Origin: Methylocystis bryophila
GTDB taxonomy: Bacteria > Pseudomonadota > Alphaproteobacteria > Rhizobiales > Beijerinckiaceae
NCBI RefSeq assembly: GCF_027925445.1
Contig: NZ_AP027149.1
Location: 2,232,001-2,296,000 of the forward strand
Length of the DNA: 64,000 bases
Reading direction: 5' to 3'
Position numbers and translations under genes: made by a program. The stretch's first letter is position 1. Each line of letters opens with the position of its first letter. Positions 1-8,425 of the stretch are shown here, piece after piece. Under the pieces are notes generated by a model. The model did no database searches and was not told where the DNA came from. It worked only from the letters and a program-made list of their open reading frames with translations.

Positions 1-39
1 TCGATTGTGTTCCGGCAATTTGGATGAAGGGGACCCATT

Positions 40-438
40 ATGGCGAGAGCAACCACCAAGCGTAGGCCGGCCAAGAAAGCGGCCGCCAAGAAGGGTGCGC
101 GGAAGGGTGCGCGTAAGTCGGCGACCAAGAAGGCCGGCGCGAAGAAGGCTGGCGCGAAGAAGGCTGGCGCGAAGAAGGCCGGCGCAAAGAAGGGCGCACG
201 CAAAGGCGTTCGCAAGGCCGGCGCGCGCAAGGTCGCTCGCAAGACGACGACTCGCAAGACCGCCACCAAGAAGCGCGGCGTCCGCAAGGCCGTGGCAAAG
301 AAGGGGACGCGGAAGGCCAGCGTCAAAAAGGTCGCTCGCAAGACGGCGACTCGCAAGGTCGCGACCAAGAAGCGCGTCGCCCGCAAGCCGAAGGAAGTCC
401 CGTCGGTTCCTCCGATTTCGACGCCGGAGTCCATTTGA
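40..438 (+). CDS. Histone H1-like Lys/Ala-rich DNA-binding protein
   Basis: The 132-residue protein is almost entirely Lys, Arg, Ala, Gly and Thr in AKK/ARK-type repeats, with no hydrophobic core. This composition is that of eukaryotic H1 tails and of bacterial H1-like proteins such as HctB and AlgP, which bind and condense DNA without sequence specificity. Four near-identical 15-bp units (127-186) encode AKKAG in tandem, so repeat number probably varies between strains. The C-terminus (from about residue 117) is different, with PKEVPSVPPISTPESI. A GAAGGGGA stretch about 7 bases upstream could serve as ribosome binding site. A nucleoid-associated role is inferred from composition only; an RNA-binding role is possible. 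Confidence 0.75.
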   Translation: MARATTKRRPAKKAAAKKGARKGARKSATKKAGAKKAGAKKAGAKKAGAKKGARKGVRKAGARKVARKTTTRKTATKKRGVRKAVAKKGTRKASVKKVARKTATRKVATKKRVARKPKEVPSVPPISTPESI

Positions 439-585
439 ACGGAACGCGCCGACGCTTCGTGCAGGCTTTGCCTCGCGACCTATGCGAAGCGACGGCGGGC
501 CGGCTTTGCCCGAGCCTGCGCTGGCGCGCGCTCGGGCGAGAGCTCTGCTAAAGGCGCTTTCAGCGCTTGAGACCCAGTGGCGCTT

Positions 586-1107
586 TTAGCGTTTGAGACA
601 TTGAGCGCCGAAGTCTCGCCATAGCGGCATGGGATCGCGCGCCTCGAGCTTCAACTTCGACCATTCGATCGCGCAGGCGCGCATTTTCTCCCGCGACGCC
701 TCGGGCAGACGCGGCGGCGGCGTCGCCGTGTCCGGCGGCGGCAGCGAGGCGAGCGGCGCTTTCTCTACCTTCTCCTCGCGCTTGGATCCGGCTCCAGCCT
801 GCGCACCGCTATCTGTGGCTTTGGCGGGCGAAGTCGCTGACCTATTGAAGGGAGCAGGCGTCGCGTTCTGCGCCTTCTCCTGAACTTCTTTCTTGCGAGA
901 TTTTTTCGCCGTCGGGACTTTCGGCGAGGAAGGCGTAGAGTCCGCCTCGTTAGCGAAGACCCGCGCGTTCGGCGTCAAAAGACAGATCGCGACCGCTGCG
1001 CAGAGCGCCAGCGTCCCGGGAAGGAGTCGGAGCGAGCGACGCGTCCAGCATCCCGGTCGCGCCGCGGAGGAGAAGCGCGTCGCTGTCAGTGGCCGCGTTG
1101 CGAGCAT
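586..1107 (-). CDS. Secreted/periplasmic hypothetical protein with Rhizobiales C-terminal WRDFxxxC motif
   Basis: I do not recognise a characterised function. From the methionine at 1107 the protein has an Arg-rich N-terminus, a hydrophobic stretch (LLPGTLALCAAVAICLL) and ALA/VFANEA-like cleavage residues, so export is likely. The middle is Pro/Ala/Lys-rich low complexity. The last 35 residues carry a MRACAIEWSKLK...LWRDFGAQCLKR pattern with two cysteines. I remember this as a short conserved tail in many Rhizobiales exported proteins (MxxCxxxW ... W.xFxxxC). A longer ORF extends upstream to 1143 but lacks a better start. It is convergent with the upstream H1-like gene and divergent from hemB. 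Confidence 0.55.
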   Translation of the reverse strand: MLATRPLTATRFSSAARPGCWTRRSLRLLPGTLALCAAVAICLLTPNARVFANEADSTPSSPKVPTAKKSRKKEVQEKAQNATPAPFNRSATSPAKATDSGAQAGAGSKREEKVEKAPLASLPPPDTATPPPRLPEASREKMRACAIEWSKLKLEARDPMPLWRDFGAQCLKR

Positions 1108-1181
1108 GACGGGATCATAGCCGTCCGCGCGCCGTCGCGGCAACCCAAGCTTTCTTCGTGGCGTCAGAACATGGTAAATCG

Positions 1182-1217
1182 CGTTGCGTCCGGGCGATTC
1201 CGCCTGAACGCAGCGCG
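1182..1217 (-). repeat. Degraded fragment of palindromic element subfamily A
   Basis: About 36 bases upstream of hemB match the hairpin-1 module of subfamily A (GCGATTCCGCCTGAACGCAG), in the same orientation as the copy at 60764-60881. The second hairpin and the CTAG borders are missing, so this is a decayed remnant within the hemB leader. Confidence 0.6.
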
Positions 1218-1244
1218 GTCTGGAGCCGCGGCGGAGATGAGCCC

Positions 1245-2267
1245 ATGAGTTCCCGGGAGAATGCGCGTCGAGCGCCGAGCCTCGATCTCGTTTCCCGTCC
1301 TCGGCGCAATCGACGGGCCGAATGGGTGCGTCGTCTGGTGCGCGAGACGACGCTCGAAGTGTCCGATCTGATCCTGCCGCTCTTCGTCGTCGAGGGCCGA
1401 GAGCAGGAAGAGGCGATCTCCTCCATGCCGGGAACGCGCCGGCTGTCGATCGATCTCGCGGTGCGGACAGCTGAACGCGCCGCCGCGCTCGGCATTCCCG
1501 CCATTGCGCTGTTTCCCAATATCGATGCGGCTTTGCGCGACGACGGCGGCTCCAACGCCTTCGATCCCGAAAATCTCGTTTGCCGCGCCTGTCGCGCCAT
1601 CAAATCCGAAGTCCCTGCGATCGGCGTCATCACCGACGTGGCGCTCGATCCCTATACGAGCCACGGCCATGACGGCCTCTTGCAGGATGACGAGATCGTC
1701 AATGACGCGAGCGTCGCGGCTCTGGTTCGCCAGGCGCTCAATCAGGCGCGGGCCGGCGCCGACGTGATCGCGCCCTCCGACATGATGGACGGGCGCATCG
1801 GAGCCATTCGCTCGGCGCTTGACGCCGAAGGCTTCACGGACGTCCTGATCCTGACCTATGCCGCGAAATACGCCTCGGCTTTCTATGGTCCGTTTCGCGA
1901 CGCCGTCGGCACGACTAAGACACTGATTGGCGACAAGCGCACATATCAAATGGATCCGGCCAACGCGAAGGAGGCGCTGCGCGAGGTCGCTCTCGATCTC
2001 GAGCAGGGCGCCGACATGGTGATGGTGAAGCCGGGCCTTCCCTATCTCGACGTGATCGCCAAGGTCGCCGAGACCTTCGAGGTCCCCACCTTCGCCTACC
2101 AGGTGTCGGGGGAATATGCGATGCTCGCCGCCGCCAGCGCCAACGGCTGGATCGACGGCGACCGCGCGATGCTGGAGAGCCTCTTGGCTTTCAAGCGCGC
2201 GGGCGCCTGCGGCGTCTTCACCTATTTCGCGCTGCGCGCGGCTGAACTCCTAAGAGCAAGCGCCTGA
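1245..2267 (+). CDS. hemB: Delta-aminolevulinic acid dehydratase (porphobilinogen synthase)
   Basis: HemB condenses two 5-aminolevulinate molecules to porphobilinogen, the second common step of haem, cobalamin and bacteriochlorophyll synthesis in the cytoplasm. The 340-residue length is normal for the family. Both Schiff-base lysine contexts are visible: LTYAAKYASAFYGPFRDA and DMVMVKPGLPYLD. The metal-site segment reads DVALDPYTSHGHDG, with Asp/Ala where zinc enzymes have three cysteines, so this is the Mg/K-type enzyme seen in rhizobia and pseudomonads. I chose the ATG at 1245 because GGAG lies 8 bases upstream; the reading frame stays open to 1158, but that extension is rich in Arg and unlike the family. 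It stands alone and is convergent with the kinase gene. Confidence 0.96.
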   Translation: MSSRENARRAPSLDLVSRPRRNRRAEWVRRLVRETTLEVSDLILPLFVVEGREQEEAISSMPGTRRLSIDLAVRTAERAAALGIPAIALFPNIDAALRDDGGSNAFDPENLVCRACRAIKSEVPAIGVITDVALDPYTSHGHDGLLQDDEIVNDASVAALVRQALNQARAGADVIAPSDMMDGRIGAIRSALDAEGFTDVLILTYAAKYASAFYGPFRDAVGTTKTLIGDKRTYQMDPANAKEALREVALDLEQGADMVMVKPGLPYLDVIAKVAETFEVPTFAYQVSGEYAMLAAASANGWIDGDRAMLESLLAFKRAGACGVFTYFALRAAELLRASA

Positions 2268-2352
2268 TTTGCTGGCGCGATGACGAACCAGGTCGTCGGG
2301 AATTGGCTTTCTGGCGACGCTAACCTTGTAGAATGGACCGCATTTTCCGCCT

Positions 2353-3750
2353 TCAGGCGACCCTGCCTGAGCGCTGCGCGATCTCGACCGGCTCCATCCG
2401 ACTCACGGGCGCGCCAGCAAAGGCGCGCGGCAGCGTCACTCTGGCGATGAGCCCGCGCGGCTGGCGGTCGATGAGCTCCAAGCGGCCGCCGAGCTCCCGG
2501 ACGAGCGAGCGCACGATCGAGAGGCCGAGCCCGAAGCCGCTGCGGTCCGTCACGGTGCGGGCGGGCTCGCCGCGCACGAAGGGCTCGAGCACGCGCGCTT
2601 TCTCCGCGTCTGGGATGCCGGGACCGTCGTCGGTGACATCCACTTGCACGAGCTTCACCGAGGGCTGGCTCAGCGTGACCACGACCTCTTGGGCGTGGGA
2701 GACGGCGTTCTCGACGAGATTGGTGAAAACGCGCTGCAATTCGGTGAGCGAGCCCAGGATGATCTGGTGATGGCCGCCGTTGTAGCTCACCTTGTGGCCG
2801 AGATCGGCGAACTGGTCGCACACCGTCTGCAGCACGCTGTCGAGGTCAATGGGGCCTCGATCGGGGCTCGGGCCGCCGTCGCGCAGCGCCTGAAGATTCT
2901 TCAGGAGCATCGAGTCCATCAGATCGGCGTCGGCGAGCATCTTCGACTTCAATCCTTCGTCGCCGATGAATTCCGAGCGGAGCTTGATCCTTGTCAGGAT
3001 CGTGCGCAGATCATGGCTGATCGCCGCCAGCGCCTGGCTGCGCGCCGCAATCATCGCCTCGATGCGCCGCTGCATCCGATTGACCGCGCGCGTCAGATCG
3101 CGGACCTCGCGCGGGCCCGCCTCCGCGAGGGGCGGCATGGCGCCGCTCTCGTCGGGAAAGCGCTCAGCCTCGCGCGCGAGCCGCACCAAAGGCGCGACGA
3201 CCGCCGATGAGATCCATACCGTCAGCAGCGTGACGCTCAGCAGGAAGAACAGCGCCATCCGTTGCACGCGCAGGGGCCAGGGCCCTCCGGCGCCTGGCGG
3301 TCGACGCCGCAATTCGGCGGCGGCGATGAGATAGTCGCCCTGGCGCAGCGCGACAACGACGTCGTGCTCACCCCTGGCGTTGGTCTCCTGTGCGAGATAA
3401 ACGCGGGCGCCCGGCCAGAGCCGCGTCGCGAATTCGGAGAGATCGTCCCGGAAATTCGCGTCACGCCATTCGGCCGGCGGCGCCATGACGATCCGTAGAC
3501 TCGACCAGTGCGCGGTTTTCGCGAGGGTTTGGAGGGCTTCCTCGCGGCGCTCGGGCGGCGCAAGATCGACGGCGAGGATCGCGCTGGAGAGCACCTCATA
3601 GACAGTAGGAAAGGGCAGTCGCCCGTTCCGCGTCTCCAGAGTCTGCAGGCCCGTAAGCACAAATTGGAAGAGCACCAGCGCCACGAGGATGAGCATTGCG
3701 ATCTGCCCCGCGAGCCGGTCGGGGCAGAGACGTCGCAGGTAGCAGATCAT
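2353..3750 (-). CDS. Membrane sensor histidine kinase of a Cpx-like two-component system
   Basis: The 465-residue kinase has a transmembrane segment at about 16-37, a periplasmic sensor domain of about 125 residues, a second segment at about 165-188, then a HAMP-like linker. The phosphoacceptor is H246 in ISHDLRT, followed by the N box (NLVENAVSHA), G1 (DDGPGIP) and G2 (GFGLGLSIV). It would autophosphorylate and pass phosphate to the response regulator, whose stop codon overlaps its start by ATGA. The two are therefore translationally coupled. The gene order with a Spy/CpxP-like protein upstream resembles cpxP-cpxR-cpxA, suggesting a signal from misfolded envelope protein or metal. The ligand cannot be read from the sequence. 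Confidence 0.9.
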   Translation of the reverse strand: MICYLRRLCPDRLAGQIAMLILVALVLFQFVLTGLQTLETRNGRLPFPTVYEVLSSAILAVDLAPPERREEALQTLAKTAHWSSLRIVMAPPAEWRDANFRDDLSEFATRLWPGARVYLAQETNARGEHDVVVALRQGDYLIAAAELRRRPPGAGGPWPLRVQRMALFFLLSVTLLTVWISSAVVAPLVRLAREAERFPDESGAMPPLAEAGPREVRDLTRAVNRMQRRIEAMIAARSQALAAISHDLRTILTRIKLRSEFIGDEGLKSKMLADADLMDSMLLKNLQALRDGGPSPDRGPIDLDSVLQTVCDQFADLGHKVSYNGGHHQIILGSLTELQRVFTNLVENAVSHAQEVVVTLSQPSVKLVQVDVTDDGPGIPDAEKARVLEPFVRGEPARTVTDRSGFGLGLSIVRSLVRELGGRLELIDRQPRGLIARVTLPRAFAGAPVSRMEPVEIAQRSGRVA

Positions 3751-4460
3751 GCCCTGGTCACTTGCGTCGAGAACAGGTACCCCTCTGACCGCACCGTCTG
3801 GATGAGCCGGGGATTCTTGGCCTCGGTCTCGATCTTCTGGCGCAGCCGGCTGATGAGCGTGTCGATGCTGCGTTCAAAGGGACCTTCGCTCGGGCCATGG
3901 GTTAGGCCGATGAGCTGGTCGCGCGACAGCACGCGGTTGGGATGCTCGCACAAGGCGTGCAGCAGATCGAACTCCGCCCCGGTCAGAGCGACCTTCGCGC
4001 CGTCGGGAGCGCTCAGGTCGCGCGCGGCAAGATCGAGAGTCCAGCCGGAGAAGCGATAGATCTGACGCAAGGAGGGGACCGGCTCGGCTGACGAGGTCCG
4101 TCGCAGGATCGAGCGGACGCGAGCCAATAGCTCGCGCGGATTGAAGGGCTTGGTCAGATAATCGTCCGCGCCCATTTCGAGTCCGAGGATCTTGTCCACG
4201 TCCTCGGCCCGCGCGGTCACCATAATGATCGGGACGTTGCGGTCGACGCGCAGCCTACGGCAGATGGAAAGGCCGTCCTCGCCGGGGAGGTTCAGATCGA
4301 GGATGATCAGATCGAAGCTGCGCGAGGAGAGGGCCGCGTCCATTTGCGCGCCGTCGCAGACATGGGAGACGTCGATGTCGTTGGAGGAAAAATAGCGCGA
4401 GATCAACGCGCCGATTTCCTTGTCGTCTTCGACGAGCAGGACGCCCGGACCGGTGTTCAT
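3747..4460 (-). CDS. OmpR/PhoB-family response regulator
   Basis: The receiver domain carries the acidic pair (EDD, residues 11-13), the phosphoacceptor D55 in LIILDLNLPGEDG, and the conserved Lys in YLTKPF. A winged-helix DNA-binding domain follows (LTGAEFDLLHAL ... SIDTLISRLRQKI ... RSEGYLF). Length from the ATG at 4460 is 237 residues, typical of the family. The frame is open to 4571, but the longer start would overlap the small ORF at 4556-4633. The gene overlaps the kinase by 4 bases. It probably controls its own operon and the Spy-like gene upstream. Confidence 0.92.
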   Translation of the reverse strand: MNTGPGVLLVEDDKEIGALISRYFSSNDIDVSHVCDGAQMDAALSSRSFDLIILDLNLPGEDGLSICRRLRVDRNVPIIMVTARAEDVDKILGLEMGADDYLTKPFNPRELLARVRSILRRTSSAEPVPSLRQIYRFSGWTLDLAARDLSAPDGAKVALTGAEFDLLHALCEHPNRVLSRDQLIGLTHGPSEGPFERSIDTLISRLRQKIETEAKNPRLIQTVRSEGYLFSTQVTRA

Positions 4461-4555
4461 AGTCAGCTCGCTCGGCGGTTGGCTGGCGCTTGCTTCTCGA
4501 ACGGAATCGTTCGAACGGGTCGAACCCGCGTGAGCGCCCTCGGCGGTCCACTCAA

Positions 4556-4633
4556 TCATCTCATGGACCATATAAAGTAGAGCAGGGCTGCATAGACCGA
4601 CATTGCGGCCAAAATATCCCAGGCATAGCTCAT
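4556..4633 (-). CDS. Candidate 25-residue single-span membrane protein
   Basis: This short ORF starts with ATG behind a good Shine-Dalgarno sequence (GAGGAAAG) and reads MSYAWDILAAMSVYAALL followed by YFIWSMR. One hydrophobic span fills nearly the whole peptide and ends in a positive residue. It lies in the gap between the Spy-like gene and the response regulator, in the same direction. The size and make-up recall small membrane regulators such as CydX, KdpF or MgrB, but I recognise no specific family. Its location suggests a small partner or modulator of the downstream sensor kinase (inference). No experimental or homology support was available. Confidence 0.5.
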   Translation of the reverse strand: MSYAWDILAAMSVYAALLYFIWSMR

Positions 4634-4665
4634 GGGCTTTCCTCGAGTGGCAAGATCAAAGAAAA

Positions 4666-4703
4666 GGAGCGCGCCCCCGCGCGGAGAGTGAAGGGCGCGC
4701 TCC
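4666..4703 (-). terminator. GC-rich hairpin with T-run (terminator or attenuator inside the operon)
   Basis: An 11-bp perfect inverted repeat (GGAGCGCGCCC at 4666-4676 and GGGCGCGCTCC at 4693-4703, loop of 16) lies just after the Spy-like gene. On the transcribed strand it is followed by TTTTCTTTG. It would terminate many transcripts after the Spy-like gene and let only some read into the small ORF, regulator and kinase. Confidence 0.75.
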
Positions 4704-4710
4704 TTCCGAT

Positions 4711-5202
4711 TCAGCCTTCGCCGCCGTGCCGCCAGTGGTGGGGGGGATGGCCGGCGTGGATCAGCATGCCGAAGCGCTGCTTCTGCGCCTCATCGAGGCT
4801 TTCGTAGAGCGGCTTTGCGGCGGCCGCGAGCGCCGTCAGTCGCGCTGCGTGCTCCTGCATCGACTTGGCCGCGAGTTGCATCGCCTCGATAGCGTTGCGA
4901 TGGCCCTCGCCTCCCTCATGGCGCAATTCTCGCCATTCCTCATGGTCCTCGGCGCGCGCTTTGGCGCCTTCGCGAATCGCCGCCTCGACGGCGGGCCAGT
5001 TCTTCTCCTGCGCGGGGGTGAGCTTCAGCCCCGCCTTCAGCGCGGCGACGCGCGCGTCGGCCAGAGCGGCGAAATCCTCGGGGGACAGCTTCGGACGCTC
5101 GCTCTGTTCGGCGCGCATGTCCTGCGGAGCCGCGATCGTCGAAACCGCCGGGGCCACGAGACCTGCCGCGAGGAGGGCGGCGAGCGCGAGTGACTTTTTC
5201 AT
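4711..5202 (-). CDS. Spy/CpxP-family periplasmic protein with LTxxQ motif
   Basis: The 163-residue protein has a clear signal peptide (MKKSLALAALLAAGLVAPAV, cleavage near residue 25) and an all-helical mature part with the family motif LTPAQ at residues 61-65. The C-terminus is histidine-rich (HAGHPPHHWRHGG), as in metal-binding ZraP/CnrX relatives. Family members act as periplasmic chaperones or as brakes on their cognate sensor kinase. It is first in the same-strand run that continues to the small ORF, response regulator and kinase, so a CpxP-like feedback role is the likely one. The His tail suggests zinc or copper sensing; this is inference. Confidence 0.82.
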   Translation of the reverse strand: MKKSLALAALLAAGLVAPAVSTIAAPQDMRAEQSERPKLSPEDFAALADARVAALKAGLKLTPAQEKNWPAVEAAIREGAKARAEDHEEWRELRHEGGEGHRNAIEAMQLAAKSMQEHAARLTALAAAAKPLYESLDEAQKQRFGMLIHAGHPPHHWRHGGEG

Positions 5203-5297
5203 GGAAAGGCCTCCAGTAGGGAGTGATTGCGCTTCAAGCCGGACGCGGGACCCGCGCCCTCTGAAGCGCCACCGACTATGGCGAGGCGATATTTCCT

Positions 5298-5324
5298 GGC
5301 TTTGTCCTGAGTGGAGGCTTTGTC
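5298..5324. promoter_or_regulatory. Direct repeat upstream of the Spy-like gene
   Basis: GGCTTTGTC occurs twice (5298-5306 and 5316-5324), 18 bp apart, about 100 bp upstream of the Spy-like start. OmpR-family regulators bind direct repeats, so this may be an operator for the adjacent regulator. The 18-bp spacing is larger than the usual 10-11 bp, so the assignment is weak. I see nothing else in the 5203-5379 gap. Confidence 0.3.
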
Positions 5325-5379
5325 TCCAGACTATTTCGTCATTTTGAAATCGATGTTTCCGAGAATTTCGCCGCTTTTG

Positions 5380-6177
5380 TCAGCGTCGCGAAGCAAGACG
5401 GGCAAGATCGAATAGGTCGGCCTCACGGATAAGCTCGACGAAAGCTCGCGCCCACTGGGCCGCGATCTCCTCGCCTTTCTCTGCGCTTGCAGCCGTCGCG
5501 TCGCCCATGGCGCCGGCAGGCGAGAGATCTTGCGCCATCCAGCCGAAGCCCGCCGGGCGGTCGGCGGAGAGCCATTTGAAGTCTCGCGCGAGGTCCCGCG
5601 TCGCAACGGGAAAGTTTTCGGCGCGGTCCATGTCGACGAGATCGGGGCGAAAATGCAGCATCAACGAGGTCTCAACCGCCCCGCCGTGAATTCCGTGGCG
5701 CAACTCGTCCACCGGAAAGAGCCCGGGCGGACAGCCGAAACGCGCGAAGGAGCAAGTCACGGCCAGCACGCCGTGGCGCGCGCGCAGCTCTAGCGCCGCC
5801 TGCGTGACGAGCGGTGAATTGCCGCCGTGCGAGTTCAGGATCAGGAGCTTCCTGGCGCCACTCGCGATCGGACCTTCGAGAAGCTCGATGAGCATGGCGA
5901 GCGCGATCTCGGGCGTGAGGCTCAGGGAGCCAGCAAAGTCGCGATGCTCCGTCGAGACGCCGACGCTCTGGAGCGGTAGAAAGAGCACGCGGGGCGCAGC
6001 CGGCAGCAGCGGCGCGATGCGCGCGATCATGCCTTCCATGATCATCGCGTCGACGCCGAGAGGAAGGTGTGGACCGTGCTGCTCGATCGCCGCGAACGGC
6101 AGAACGACGATCGTGCGCGTCCAGTCGAGCGCGGCAAAATCGGTCGTCTTGAGCTCGGACCAGAAGGGCGAGGGCAT
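5380..6177 (-). CDS. Creatininase-family metal-dependent amidohydrolase
   Basis: The 265-residue protein shows the family signatures: IEQHGPHLPLGVDA near residue 32, NSHGGNSPL near 115, and HGGAVETSLML near 165. These hold the metal ligands (Glu, His, Asp, Glu) of creatininase. Family members open lactams or cyclic amides and include creatininase, ArfB (riboflavin pathway) and MftE (mycofactocin maturation). No mycofactocin or creatine genes are nearby, so the substrate is unknown. It is divergent from the Lgt-like gene and has no operon partner. Confidence 0.85.
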   Translation of the reverse strand: MPSPFWSELKTTDFAALDWTRTIVVLPFAAIEQHGPHLPLGVDAMIMEGMIARIAPLLPAAPRVLFLPLQSVGVSTEHRDFAGSLSLTPEIALAMLIELLEGPIASGARKLLILNSHGGNSPLVTQAALELRARHGVLAVTCSFARFGCPPGLFPVDELRHGIHGGAVETSLMLHFRPDLVDMDRAENFPVATRDLARDFKWLSADRPAGFGWMAQDLSPAGAMGDATAASAEKGEEIAAQWARAFVELIREADLFDLARLASRR

Positions 6178-6306
6178 GACGGGGTTGTAGCCGGTTTGGG
6201 CGACGCGGGACAGGGCAGGAATCTCGCGTGACGCTCGACCCGCGTTTCTGTTCCTGCGGAAGCTTGGCTTATACTATCCTCGTCGCATGCAGGGAGGCGA
6301 CGCGCC

Positions 6307-7026
6307 ATGTCCGGCCTCGCATTGCATTCGCTCTTCGACATTCTCGCCTGGCTCGCCGCCGGGCTCGCGGCCTATTGGGTCGCGCAGCGGACGCCCGTTG
6401 TTCGGCCCTTGCCGCAGGCGAACCGGCTGCCCTATCTCGCGGCCCTCGTCTGCGGCGCAGCGTTCGGCGCCTATGGCTTGGGGAGTCTCAACCTTTATCT
6501 CAGCGGCGCGCCGGCGATTGCGCGCTCGATCGAGGGCGGGCTCTTTGGCGGCATCGTCTTTGTCGAAATCTACAAGCGGGCTGCCGGCCTAGAAGAGCGA
6601 ACCGGCGCGCGTTACGCGCTGCCGCTCGCGGTCGGCGTCGCGGTCGGGCGAATCGGCTGCTTTCTCGCTGGCCTCGACGACTTCACCCATGGCGTTCCGA
6701 CCGATCTCGCCATCGGCTATGATTTCGGCGACGGGGTGAAACGCCACGCCGTGCAGCTCTATGAAAGCGCCGCGATGGCGCTCTTTGCGCTGTTCTACAT
6801 CCTGGCGCTCGCCGCAAAGAACGCCTATGTCGCTCGAAACGGCTTCTACCTCGCGGTTCTCTATTACGGCGCGCAGCGCTTTCTCTGGGAGTTCCTGAAG
6901 CCCTATGGCCGGATTTTGGGACCGTTCACGCTGTTTCAGCTTCTGTCTATGATCCTGATCCTCTATGCGGCGGCGATGCTCGCGACCGCGAAGGAGCCGC
7001 AGCATGAACGCCCCCTTCGCGCGTAA
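6307..7026 (+). CDS. Lgt-like (prolipoprotein diacylglyceryl transferase family) membrane protein
   Basis: The 239-residue protein has about seven hydrophobic segments. Landmarks resembling Lgt are GRIGCFLAGLDDF, with the Gly-Arg pair of the Lgt signature region, and HAVQLYESAAMALF, which matches the H-P-[ST]-Q-LYE element of Lgt. It is shorter than housekeeping Lgt (about 260-290) and diverged, so it is probably a paralogue acting on another glycerolipid or acceptor. The stop overlaps the start of the radical SAM gene by 23 bases, so the two are co-translated. The pairing suggests membrane lipid modification (inference). A TATACT -10-like box lies about 35 bases upstream of the ATG. Confidence 0.7.
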   Translation: MSGLALHSLFDILAWLAAGLAAYWVAQRTPVVRPLPQANRLPYLAALVCGAAFGAYGLGSLNLYLSGAPAIARSIEGGLFGGIVFVEIYKRAAGLEERTGARYALPLAVGVAVGRIGCFLAGLDDFTHGVPTDLAIGYDFGDGVKRHAVQLYESAAMALFALFYILALAAKNAYVARNGFYLAVLYYGAQRFLWEFLKPYGRILGPFTLFQLLSMILILYAAAMLATAKEPQHERPLRA

Positions 7027-8425
7027 AGCGCGTCCTTATATCTTTTATGGTCAGACGACCTCGCTTTGCGACGAATGCCTAGCCCTCGTTCCGGCCAAGA
7101 TCTGCATCGAGGGCGAAAATGTCTTTTACGAAAAGCGGTGCCGGACGCATGGCGTCAAGAAGGCGTTGGTCTCGACGGACGCCAAATTCTTCAAGTGGCA
7201 GCGGGATTTCCTGAAGCCCGGCGATCGGCCGCTGAAGACGCAAAGCCACACCCATTTCGGCTGCCCTTATGATTGCGGCCTCTGTCCCGATCACGAGCAG
7301 CATAGCTGTCTGGCGATCGTCGAGATCAACGACCACTGCAATCTCTCCTGCCCGGTCTGCTTCGCCGGCTCCTCGCCGGCGAATCCCTTCCACCGGCCGC
7401 TCGCGGAGATCGAACGCATGTTCGATGCGCTGGTCGAGAGCGAAGGCGAGCCCGATGTGGTGCAGCTCTCGGGCGGCGAGCCGACGCTGCATCCCCAATT
7501 CTTCGAAATCCTCGACCTCGCCAGAAGCAAGCCCATCCGTCATGTGATGATCAACACCAATGGCGTCAGGATCGCCGAGGACGAGAGTTTCGTCGCGGCT
7601 TTGGCCGAGCGCCGGCGCGGGCTCGAGGTCTATCTGCAGTTCGACTCGCTCGAGCGCGAGGCGCTCATGCGGCTGCGCGGCGCGGATTTGCGCCGCATCC
7701 GTCAGCAAGCGCTGGAGAACTTGGAAAAGCACAAGATCTCGACGACGCTCGTCTGCGTGGTCAAGAAGGGCGTCAATGACGCCGAGATGGGGCCGATCGT
7801 TCAGCACGCGCTCGACTGGCGCTGCGTGCGCGGCGTGAGCTTCCAGCCCGTGCAGGACGCCGGGCGCAACGAAGATTTCGACCCCGCCCGCGATCGCGTG
7901 ACGCTTGCCGACATCCGCCGACGCATCGTCGAGGACTCGGGCGTCTTCGGCGAAGAGGACATGATCCCGCTGCCCTGCAATCCCTCGGCGATCACGATCG
8001 GCTATGGCCTGCGCGAGGGCCGCGCGGTCGCGCCGGTCACGGCGGCGATCGACGCGGCCGAGCTCCTGTCCGAGATGCCCAATGCGATCACTTTCGAGAA
8101 ATATCCCGAGCTCCAGCGGCGAATTCTCGAGCTCTTCTCGCTGTCGACGGGGCCGGATTGCGCGATCGAGCGCATATCGGCGCTGCTTTGCTGCCTGCCG
8201 AAGGTACCCGTTCCGGAAGGCCTCACTTATGAGAATGTGTTTCGCGTCTCGGTGATCGAATTCCTCGACGCGCATAATTTCTGTCTTGCCGGCGTCAAAC
8301 GCTCCTGCGTCCATTTCGTAACGCCGCAGGGCGCGATCATCCCTTTCGACACTTACAATCTCTTCTACCGGGACCGCCGAATCGACGCGATGCGACGGAA
8401 TCTCGCCAAGGAGGCGCAATCGTGA
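7004..8425 (+). CDS. Radical SAM enzyme of the MJ0619 / tetraether lipid synthase (Tes) type
   Basis: The 473-residue protein has N-terminal cysteines C22, C25 and C46 in the family-typical context TTSLCDECLALVPAKI, a second cluster C87/C91/C94, and the radical SAM CxxxCxxC triad C112/C116/C119 (CNLSCPVCFAGSS). This layout is that of archaeal MJ0619/MA_1486 homologues. Those are reported to join lipid chains in tetraether synthesis, and MJ0619 was earlier linked to methylation of the methanopterin pterin ring. Bacterial homologues exist. The upstream Lgt-like gene favours a lipid role; the H4MPT genes 4 kb away leave the pterin role open. The start at 7004 was chosen to match family length. 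Confidence 0.75.
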   Translation: MNAPFARKARPYIFYGQTTSLCDECLALVPAKICIEGENVFYEKRCRTHGVKKALVSTDAKFFKWQRDFLKPGDRPLKTQSHTHFGCPYDCGLCPDHEQHSCLAIVEINDHCNLSCPVCFAGSSPANPFHRPLAEIERMFDALVESEGEPDVVQLSGGEPTLHPQFFEILDLARSKPIRHVMINTNGVRIAEDESFVAALAERRRGLEVYLQFDSLEREALMRLRGADLRRIRQQALENLEKHKISTTLVCVVKKGVNDAEMGPIVQHALDWRCVRGVSFQPVQDAGRNEDFDPARDRVTLADIRRRIVEDSGVFGEEDMIPLPCNPSAITIGYGLREGRAVAPVTAAIDAAELLSEMPNAITFEKYPELQRRILELFSLSTGPDCAIERISALLCCLPKVPVPEGLTYENVFRVSVIEFLDAHNFCLAGVKRSCVHFVTPQGAIIPFDTYNLFYRDRRIDAMRRNLAKEAQS

